Shown: in pieces, positions 1 through 7,960 of the stretch | Layout: each line of letters begins with the position of its first letter | How positions within the stretch are numbered: position 1 is the first letter of the stretch | NCBI RefSeq assembly: GCF_040436345.1 | Contig: NC_133223.1 | Span: forward strand, 31,835,493 to 31,899,492 | Length of the DNA stretch: 64,000 bases | Source of the DNA: Pagrus major | Lineage: Eukaryota; Chordata; Actinopteri; Spariformes; Sparidae | Reading direction: 5' to 3' | Position numbers and translations under genes: made by a program | The notes under the pieces: generated by a model | Databases searched by the model: none | What the model saw: the letters and a program-made list of their open reading frames with translations, nothing else | Told to the model about the DNA's origin: nothing

Positions 1-147
1 AAAATCTACATTTTTAGATTAAAATCTGAATTTTTAGATGAAAAAAATCTGAATTTTTAAGGCAAAAAACCTGAATTTTTAGATGAAAAAATCTGAATTT
101 TTAGATTAAAATCTGAATTTTTGGAAAGAAAAAAATCTGAATTTTTA

Positions 148-228
148 GAGAGCAACTCAAGGATCAATCCCACAACCTCAAACCTTGGAGGCAGCGTGGC
201 TACACACTGAGCTATTCAGTCTAGAACA
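148..228 (-). repeat. tRNA-like box 1 in satellite
   Basis: Read on the minus strand, the box has TAGCTCAGTGTGTAG, close to the pol III A-box/D-arm consensus. About 30 bp later it has GGGATTGATCC, close to the usual T-loop/B-box string GGGTTCGATCC. It lacks a paired acceptor stem, so it is a tRNA-derived relic rather than a tRNA gene. Near-identical boxes follow at 620-699, 1011-1089, 1244-1322, 1410-1490, 1759-1838, 2231-2309 and 2621-2700. Confidence 0.6.
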
Positions 229-619
229 AACGCAAGTCTGAATTTCTAGGCAAAAAAAATCTGAATTTTTAGGCAAAAAATCTGAATTTTCAGGGAAAAA
301 ATCTATATTTTTAGATGAAAAAATCTGAATTTTTAGATGAAAAAATCTGAATCTTAGATGAAAAAAATCTGAATTTTTAAGGCAAAAAAACTGAAGTTTT
401 AGATGAATAAATCTGAATTTTTAGATGAATAAATCTGAATTTTTAGATGAAAAAAATCTAATTTTTAGATTAAAATCTAAATTTTTAGATGAAAAAAATC
501 TGAGTTTTTAGATGAAAAAATCTGAATTTTTAGATGAAAAAAATCTAATTTTTAGATTAAAATCTAAATTTTTAGATGAAAAAAATCTGAATTTTTAGAT
601 GAAAAAATCTGAATTTTTA

Positions 620-699
620 GGGAGCAACTCAAGGATCAATCCCACAACCTCAAACCTTGGAGGCAGCGTGGCTACACACTGAGCTATTCAGTCTAGAAC
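620..699 (-). repeat. tRNA-like box 2 in satellite
   Basis: Same ~80-bp box as at 148-228, with the A-box-like and B-box-like strings intact on the minus strand. It lies inside copy 1 of the 1.1-kb duplication. Its counterpart is at 2231-2309. Confidence 0.6.
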
Positions 700-1010
700 A
701 AACACAAGTCTGAATTTCTAGGCAAAAAAAATCTGAATTTTTCAGGCAAAAAATCTGAATTTTCAGGGAAAAAATCTGAATTTTTGGATGAAAAAATCGG
801 AATATTTAGATGAAAAAAATCTGAATTTCCTTGGGGATAAAATCTGAATTTTGAGAGGAAGAATTTTATTTTTTAAGGTATAAAAGAATCTGAATTTTTA
901 GTAAAAAAAATCTGATATTTTAGGCAAAAAAAATCTGAATTTTTTGGCAAAACATTCTGAATTTTTAGATGAAAAATCTGAATTTCTAGGGGAAAAAATA
1001 TGAATTTTTA

Positions 1011-1089
1011 GGGAGCAACTCAAGGATCAATCCCACAACCTCAAATCTTGGAGGCAGCGTGGCTACACACTGAGCTATTCAGTCTAGAA
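1011..1089 (-). repeat. tRNA-like box 3 in satellite
   Basis: Same box. It carries the CAAATCTTGG variant instead of CAAACCTTGG, a difference shared with its duplicate at 2621-2700. Confidence 0.6.
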
Positions 1090-1243
1090 TGAAAGGAAGT
1101 CTGAATTTCTAGGCAAAAAAAATCTGAATTTTTAGGCAAAAAATCTGAATTTTCAGGGAAAAAATCTGAATTTTTAGATGAAAAAATCTGAATTTTTAGA
1201 TGAAAAAAATGTGAATTTTTAGATGAACAAATCTGAATATTTA

Positions 1244-1490
1244 GGGAGCAACTCAAGGATCAATCCCACAACCTCAAACCTTGGAGGCAGCGTGGCTACA
1301 CACTGAGCTATTCAGTCTAGAACAAAAGCAAGTCTGAATTTCTAGGCAAAAAAAATCTGATATTTTAGGCAAAAAAATCTGAATTTTTAGATGAAAGAAT
1401 CTGAATTTTTAGAGAGCAACTCAAGAATCAATCCCACAACCTCAAATCTTGGAGGCAGCGTGGCTACACACTGAGCTATTCAGTCTAGAA
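1244..1490 (-). repeat. tRNA-like boxes 4 and 5 in satellite
   Basis: Two further boxes (1244-1322 and 1410-1490) are separated by ~90 bp of the ~20-bp satellite unit. Both keep the minus-strand A-box-like and B-box-like strings. They lie in the part of the left arm that is not duplicated. Confidence 0.6.
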
Positions 1491-1758
1491 CAAACGCAAG
1501 TCTGAATTTCTAGGCAAAAAAAATCTGATATTTTAGGCAAAAAAAATCTGAAATTTTAGATGAAAAAATCTGGATTTTTAGATGAAAAAAATCTGAATTT
1601 TTAGATGAAAAAAATCTACATTTTTAGATTAAAATCTGAATTTTTAGATGAAAAAAATCTGAATTTTTAAGGCAAAAAACCTGAATTTTTAGATGAAAAA
1701 ATCTGAATTTTTAGATTAAAATCTGAATTTTTGGAAAGAAAAAAATCTGAATTTTTAG

Positions 1759-1838
1759 AGAGCAACTCAAGGATCAATCCCACAACCTCAAACCTTGGAG
1801 GCAGCGTGGCTACACACTGAGCTATTCAGTCTAGAACA
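1759..1838 (-). repeat. tRNA-like box 6 in satellite
   Basis: Counterpart of box 1 in the second copy of the 1.1-kb duplication, with a single visible base change (AACAAGCGC instead of AACAAACGC) just past the box. Confidence 0.6.
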
Positions 1839-2230
1839 AGCGCAAGTCTGAATTTCTAGGCAAAAAAAATCTGAATTTTTAGGCAAAAAATCTGAATTTT
1901 CAGGGAAAAAATCTATATTTTTAGATGAAAAAATCTGAATTTTTAGATGAAAAAATCTGAATCTTAGATGAAAAAAATCTGAATTTTTAAGGCAAAAAAA
2001 ACTGAAGTTTTAGATGAATAAATCTGAATTTTTAGATGAATAAATCTGAATTTTTAGATGAAAAAAATCTAATTTTTAGATTAAAATCTAAATTTTTAGA
2101 TGAAAAAAATCTGAATTTTTAGATGAAAAAATCTGAATTTTTAGATGAAAAAAATCTAATTTTTAGATTAAAATCTAAATTTTTAGATGAAAAAAATCTG
2201 AATTTTTAGATGAAAAAATCTGAATTTTTA

Positions 2231-2309
2231 GGGAGCAACTCAAGGATCAATCCCACAACCTCAAACCTTGGAGGCAGCGTGGCTACACACTGAGCTATTC
2301 AGTCTAGAA
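2231..2309 (-). repeat. tRNA-like box 7 in satellite
   Basis: Counterpart of box 2, with the same minus-strand A-box-like and B-box-like strings. Confidence 0.6.
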
Positions 2310-2620
2310 CAAACGCAAGTCTGAATTTCTAGGCAAAAAAAATCTGAATTTTTCAGGCAAAAAATCTGAATTTTCAGGGAAAAAATCTGAATTTTTGGAT
2401 GAAAAAATCGGAATATTTAGATGAAAAAAATCTGAATTTCCTTGGGGATAAAATCTGAATTTTGAGAGGAAGAATTTTATTTTTTAAGGTATAAAAGAAT
2501 CTGAATTTTTAGTAAAAAAAATCTGATATTTTAGGCAAAAAAAATCTGAATTTTTTGGCAAAACATTCTGAATTTTTAGATGAAAAATCTGAATTTCTAG
2601 GGGAAAAAATATGAATTTTT

Positions 2621-2700
2621 AGGGAGCAACTCAAGGATCAATCCCACAACCTCAAATCTTGGAGGCAGCGTGGCTCCACACTGAGCTATTCAGTCTAGAA
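2621..2700 (-). repeat. tRNA-like box 8 in satellite
   Basis: Counterpart of box 3. It has one small change (GGCTCCACACTG instead of GGCTACACACTG) in the D-arm-like part. Confidence 0.6.
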
Positions 2701-3814
2701 TGAAAGGAAGTCTGAATTTCTAGGCAAAAAAAATCAGATATTTTAGGCAAAAATTTTTTTGAATTTTTAAGGCAAAAAACCTGAATTTTTAGATGAAAAA
2801 AATCTGAATTTTCTTGGGGATAAAATCTGAATTTTGAGAGGAAGAATTTTAATTTTTAAGGCAAAAAAATCTGAATTTTTGGTTAAAAAAAATCAGATAT
2901 TTTAGGCAAAAGCATGAATTATTTTTCTTGTAGAAGATGTCTTTCCTCCTATCAGATTGTTTTCCCACTCAGTACCAGTTTCAAACATGAAAAGGAAATC
3001 TACAAAAAAGAAAATTTGAGATGTTTTTTGCCAGATTTTTTCCCTCCCAGAAAAAAAAATCAAATTTTTTATGCAAAAAAATCTGAATTTTTAGATGAAA
3101 AAATCTGAATTTTCTTGGGGATAAAATCTGAATTTTGAGAGGAAGAATTTTATTTTTTAAGGTAAAAAAAAATCTGAATTTTTAGTAAAAAAAATCTGAT
3201 ATTTTAGTAAAAAAAATCTGAAATTTTTTAATCTGAATTTTCAGGGAAAAAATCTGTATTTTTAGATTAAAAAATCTGCATTTTTAGATTAAAAAATCTG
3301 CATTTTTAGATTAAAATCTGAAATTTTAAGGCAAAAAAATCTGAATTTTAGATGAAAAAATCTAATTTATTTAAAGAAAAATATGAATTTTTAGGGGAAA
3401 ATATCTCAATTTTTTTTCTTCTAGAAGATGTCTTTCCTCCTATCAGATTGTTTTCCTACTCAGTACCACTGTCAAACATGAAAAGGAAATCTATAAAAAA
3501 AAGAAAACTAGAAAAAATATTTGCCAGATTTTTTTCCTCCCAGAAAAAAGATCTAAATTTTTAAGAAAAAAATCTGAATTTTTTAGATTAAAAAAAATCT
3601 GAATTTTTAGATAAAAAAATCTGAATTTTTAGATAAAAAAAATCTGAATTCTTTTTCTCTCAGTACCAGTTACTCACATGAAAAGCAAATCTATGATAAA
3701 AAGGAAATACATTTTTTTCCTCCTAGAAAAAGAAATCTGAATTTTTAGAAATTCTTTAAAAAGAATTTGGTTGGAGGAAAAACATCCTTTTTATCATTAA
3801 AAATTAAGCTTGAT

Positions 3815-4200
3815 TTTGCTTTAGACTGAATAGCTCAGTGTGTAGCAACGCTGCCTCCAAGATTTGAGGTTGTAGGATTGATTCTCAGGTTCACTGATCT
3901 GGCTTGAATTTTGAAGGCTGAAGTCCAGAAGAACGAGTGAAAAGCTCTGAGAGACAGAGTTCATCAGTCTGATTAGACAGCTCAGGCTGATAGATGACTT
4001 ATCTCAACTTCTGAGGTTGACAGTTTGATTCTTATGAGACTCAGTGAATTTTAAAGTCCAACACCCAAAGTAAGAGTGAAAAGCACCCAGAGAAGAACTT
4101 TCTTTGTGAAGAGGACTTGGTGGAGTGGTGGGTTTGTTCTTGGTTGGTAGTAACCAGAGGAGCTTTAGCAGGTTCAAATCCTGCTGCCTGTCAGTACCAG
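3815..4200 (+). repeat. Triple tRNA-like module, plus copy
   Basis: Three tRNA-like segments lie head to tail. Segment 1 is at about 3826-3900 (TAGCTCAGTGTGTAG, then GGATTGATTC). Segment 2 is at about 3974-4045 (CAGCTCAGGCTGATAG, then AGTTTGATTC). Segment 3 is at about 4110-4196 (TGGTGGAGTGGTGG, then GGTTCAAATCC). The spacers after segments 1 and 2 are themselves alike (GAATTTTGAAGG versus GAATTTTAAAGT, later GAGTGAAAAGC in both), so the basic unit is ~140 bp of tRNA-like head plus spacer. The third segment has a perfect T-arm at 4168-4184 and an A-box resembling those of tRNA-Leu/Ser. No full cloverleaf or terminal CCA-ready acceptor stem is evident. A multi-headed SINE or a decayed tRNA tandem would both fit. 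Confidence 0.6.
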
Positions 4201-4423
4201 ATGCCATTTTCTAAAATTTCTTTTTTTTTTCTAGGAGGAAAAAACATGCAGGATTTTTTTTTTCTTTCTAAGAATTCAGATTTCTTTATTGCGGAGGGAA
4301 AAAAGATGGCAAAAAATTTCTGATATCCTTTTACGTATTAGAAAACATCTTTGTCTCATAGTCCAAAACTTCCATCTATGAGAACCCACAGGAGGTGACA
4401 TAGCCCAACAACTGAGGATGCTC

Positions 4424-4815
4424 GTACCAGCAGTCAGCTGGACTTGAACCAGCGTGAGCTCCTCTGGTTACTACCAGCAGAGAACAAACACAACACATCA
4501 CCAAGTCCTCTTTAATACTGGGAGCTCTTCTCTGGGCACATTTCACTCTCACTTTGGGTATTGGACTTTAAAATTCACTGAGTCTCATAAGAATTGAACT
4601 GTCAACCTAAGAACTTCAGAGCAGTCATCTATCAGCCTGAGCTGGCTGATCAGACTGATGAAATGTGTTTCTCAGAGCTTTTCACTCTTTCTTTAGGACA
4701 TCAGCCTTCAAAATTAAACACAGATTAGTTTCCTGAACTGGAGCGACTCAAGGATCAAACCCACGACCTCAAAACATGGAGACAACATCTTTACACACTG
4801 AGCTACTCAGTCAGA
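4424..4815 (-). repeat. Triple tRNA-like module, inverted copy
   Basis: This is the reverse complement of the module at 3815-4200, with the same order of segments and spacers. It is clearly diverged from that copy. Segment 3 keeps a perfect 5-bp T-arm at 4437-4453 (minus strand GCTGG, TTCAAGT, CCAGC). Segment 2 has the loop string TTCAATT. Segment 1 ends near 4815 in the usual CTGAGTAG-type A-box context. With the other copy it forms the heart of the large inverted repeat. Confidence 0.6.
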
Positions 4816-4819
4816 AGTG

Positions 4820-7340
4820 GAGCAAAATCTGGGAGAAAATTTCAGATTCTTTTTTTTATAGATTTCCTTTTCATGTGTGAAACTGGTACTGGGTGGGGAA
4901 GCAATCTGATAGGGAAGACATCTTCTAGAAGAAAAAGATTTCAGATTTCTTGTTTACTAAAATTTCAGATTTTTTTTATCATAAAATTTTGATTTTTTTA
5001 TAGGAGGGAAAAAATCTGGCAAATATTTTTTCTAATTTTCTTTTTTTATCATTTCCTTTTCATGTCTGAAACTGGTACTGAGTGGGGAAACAGTCTGATA
5101 GGATGAAAGACATCTTCTAGAAGAAAAATAATTCAGATGTTTTTTGAATAGCTCAGTGTGTAGCCATGCTGCCTCCAAGATTTGAGGTTGTGGGATTGAT
5201 CCTTGAGTTGTTCAGGTTCACTGACCTGGGTTGAATTTTGAAGGCTGGTGTCCAGAAGAAAGACTGAAAAGCTCTGAGAGACAGAGAACATCAGTTTAAT
5301 CAGACAGCTCAGGCTGATAGACGACTTCTCTGAAGTAATAGGGTTTGAATTTTAAAGTCAATCTGATAGGAGGAAAGACATCTTCTAGAAGAAAAAAAAT
5401 TCAGATGTTTTTTCACCTAAAAATTCAGATTTTTTCCCTAAAAATTCAGATTTTTTTAATCAAATAATTCATTGTTTTCCTAAAAATTCAGATTTTTTCA
5501 GCTAAAAATTTTGGGTTTTTTTCTAGGAGGAAAAAATCTGGCAAATATTTTTCTAATTTTCTTTTTTATCATATCCTTTTCATGTCTGAAACTGGTACTG
5601 AGTGGGGAAACAATCTGATAGGAGGAAAGACATCTTTTAGAAGAAAAATAATTCAGATATTTTTGCCTAAAAATTCAGATTTTTTTGCCTAAAAATTCAG
5701 ATTTTTTAATCTAAAAATTCAGATTTTTTCATCTATAATTTTGATTTTTTTTATAGGAGAAAAAAAATGTGGCAAATATTTTTTCTAATTTTCTTTTTTT
5801 AGAGATTTCATTTTCATGTCTGAAACTGGTACTAACTAGTTCTCTAAAAATTCAGATTTTTTATCTAAAAATTCATTTTTTTAAATCTAAAAATTCTGAT
5901 TTTTTTCCTAAAAATTCTGATTTTTTTCATCTGTAATTTAGATTTTTTTATAGGAGAAAAAAAATGTGGCAAATATTTTTTCTAATTTTCTTTTTTCATA
6001 GATTTCCGTTTCATGTCTGAAACTGGTACCAACTAGTTCCCTAAAAATTCAGATTGTTTTGCCTAAAAATGCAGACTTTTTCCTAAAAATTCAGATTTTT
6101 TTCCTAAAAATTCAGATTTTTTTATTTAAAAATTCAGATTTTTTCCCCCTAAAAATTCAGATTTGTTTATCTAAAAGTTCAGATTTTTTAATCTAAAAAT
6201 TCAGACTTTTTCATCTATAATTTAGATTTTTTTTATAGGAGAAAAAAAAATGTGGCAAATATTTGTACTAATTTTCTTTTTTATCATTTCCTTTTCATGT
6301 GTGAAACTGGTACTGAGTGGGGAAACAATCTGATAGGAGGAAAGACATCTTCTAGAAGAAAAATAATTCAGATGTTTTTCCCTAAAAATTCTGATTTTTG
6401 CCTAAAAATTCAGATTTTTTTAATCTAAAAGTTCAGATTTTTTTAATCTAAAAGTTCAGATTTTTTAATCTAAAAATTCTGATTTTTTCATCTAAAAATT
6501 CAGATTTTTTCATCTATAATTTTGATTGTTTTTATAGGAGAAAAAAAATGTGGCAAATATTTTTTCTAATTTTCTTTTTTCATAGATTTCCTTTTCATGT
6601 CTGAAACTGGTACTAACTAGTTCCCTAAAAATTCAGATTGTTTTGCCTATAAATGCACTTTTTTCCTAAAAATTCAGATTTTTTAATCTAAAAATTCAGA
6701 TTTTTTAATCTAAAATTTCAGATTTTTTAATCTAAAAATTCAGATTTTTAATCTAAAAGTTCAGATTTTTAATCTAAAAATTCAGATTTTTTTATCTATA
6801 ATTTAGATTTTTTTATAGGAGAAAAAAATGTGGCAAATATTTTTACTAATTTTCTTTTTTTATCATTTCCTTTTCATGTCTGAAACTGGTACTGAGTGGG
6901 GAAACAATCTGATAGGAGGAAAGACATCTTCTAGAAGAAAAATAATTCAGATGTTTTTCCCTAAAAATTCAGATTCTTTTGCATAAAAATTCAGATTTTT
7001 TTAAATCTAAAAGTTCAGATCTTTTAATCTAAAAATTCTGATTTTTTAATCTAAAAATTCAGATTTTTTTCATCTATAATTTTGATTGTTTTTATAGGAG
7101 AAAAAAATGTGGCAAATATTTTTTCTAATTTTCTTTTTTTATAGATTTCCTTTTCATGTCTGAAACTGGTACTAACTAGTTCCCTAAAAAATCAGATTGT
7201 TTTGCCTAAAAATGCACTTTTTTCCTAAAAGCTCAGATTTTTTAATTTAAAAATTCAGATTTTTTAAATCTAAAAATTCAGATTTTTTTATCTTTTCTAT
7301 TTTATTTTTATTTTTTGTCATTTTAATAGATTTCCTTTTC
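4820..7340 (-). repeat. AT-rich satellite, right (inverted) arm
   Basis: The same satellite family appears here in reverse complement (CTAAAAATTCAGATTTTTT on the plus strand). The ~70-bp box recurs inverted around 4867-4935, 5055-5125, 5577-5650, 6293-6362 and 6869-6945, each with GAAACTGGTACTGAGTGG and GATAGGAGGAAAGACATC. A larger period of ~575 bp shows where the TATAGGAG, TGTGGCAAATATTT and GAAACTGGTACT series recurs near 6226 and 6801. A further plus-oriented copy of the first tRNA-like segments sits at 5146-5340, so the arm is a patchwork rather than a simple mirror of the left one. Confidence 0.9.
5146..5345 (+). repeat. tRNA-like segments 1-2, extra copy
   Basis: The plus strand repeats segment 1, the spacer and the start of segment 2 of the module at 3815-4200 (GAATAGCTCAGTGTGTAGCC, later GACAGCTCAGGCTGATAGAC). 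It lacks segment 3 and returns to satellite at about 5345. It is embedded in the inverted satellite arm with an orientation opposite to that of the nearer module. Confidence 0.6.
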
Positions 7341-7744
7341 ATGTGTGAAACAAGAGATACTCTACAAGTTGACCAGCTGGTGGCCCTGCATTTCCACAAA
7401 CTCATGTGACACTGTTCCTCATAAACCCACTACAGTAGGCTGATAACTGAAACTTATTACTGCAGTTATAGATCAAACAGAAAGATACCTGAATGTTGAG
7501 CTCTGGCGCCATCGTGTGTAAATTAGGTTTTATTAAAGGTATTTTAATCATCTCTATGTTGTAGTAAATTAAAGCAGTTGTGCAATTTATCTCCACCAGA
7601 TCTGGTGACGTGTGGGGCTGAAATGTGTCAGACCTTTAGTACAAACTCAGACCAAAGTGTCACAGCAGTGAAGTTATAACAACAGAATCCAGTATGTTGT
7701 GAAGGAGCAGGCACAGTCGGAGATGTCGTGCCATTTTCTGAAAA
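7341..7744. other. Spacer between satellite and kelch gene
   Basis: Unique-looking AT-rich sequence follows the end of the satellite. No protein frame or RNA motif is convincing. It lies just downstream of the 3' end of the minus-strand kelch gene. Confidence 0.5.
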
Positions 7745-7750
7745 TTTATT
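7745..7750 (-). terminator. Polyadenylation signal of kelch gene
   Basis: The minus strand reads AATAAA about 210 bases past the stop codon of the kelch gene. Transcript data would be needed to show that it is used. Confidence 0.4.
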
Positions 7751-7960
7751 TCTGCAAAAAGCAAATGTGTAATAAATGCATCATTTCACACCATCAGAAC
7801 TCACAACACAAGTAACAGTAATATAAAAATATTTTATGTTATTTTCTTCACAAAGTGTCAGTAAACTCTTTAAACATACAATTTAACAAAGGTAAAGTGA
7901 TAATATAACACTGTTTTTCATATAGAGAAAATGTTTGTAACGCTTGTTGTTCACAGGCTG

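Larger units (their letters stand above)
1..1126 (+). repeat. 1.1-kb direct duplication, copy 1
   Basis: This stretch repeats almost base for base at about 1611-2736, an offset of 1610-1611 bp. Shared irregular variants show that it is one block copied whole rather than two independent arrays. They include the ATCGGAATATTT variant near 800/2410, the GGTATAAAAGAATCTG run near 877/2487 and the AATGAAAGGAAG linker near 1087/2698. The visible differences are single-base changes and one-base length shifts in A runs. Confidence 0.9.
1611..2736 (+). repeat. 1.1-kb direct duplication, copy 2
   Basis: This is the second copy of the block at the window start. It diverges after the AATGAAAGGAAGTCTGAATT junction, where copy 1 continues with AATCTGAATTTTTAGG and copy 2 with AATCAGATATTTTAGG. 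The near identity of AT-rich low-complexity sequence over 1.1 kb points to recent unequal exchange or gene conversion. An assembly artefact is also possible. Confidence 0.88.
1..3760 (+). repeat. AT-rich satellite, left arm
   Basis: This is a tandem array of variants of a ~20-bp unit whose core reads AATCTGAATTTTTAGATGAA on the plus strand. Variants include AAGGCAAAAAA, AGATTAAAATCT and TTAGGCAAAAA linkers. The array is broken by about eight boxes of ~80 bp that look like minus-strand tRNA fragments. From ~2.9 kb it is also broken by a ~70-bp non-satellite box, at 2925-3003 and 3415-3495, which carries the run CTTTCCTCCTATCAGATTG. Short open frames here are low-complexity translations of the repeat (KNSDFF-type) and are not genes. 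The same unit occurs in reverse complement at about 5.35-7.3 kb. Confidence 0.95.

Noticed and set aside
1..3600. CRISPR-like array of regular repeats
   Set aside because: The units are AT-rich, variable in length and without unique spacers, and the rest of the window is clearly vertebrate with spliced genes. It is a satellite.
3826..4815. Functional tRNA genes
   Set aside because: A-box and B-box-like strings and single T-arms are present, but I could not pair a 7-bp acceptor stem or a proper anticodon arm with a 7-base loop. There is no consistent T-run terminator either. I call them tRNA-like.
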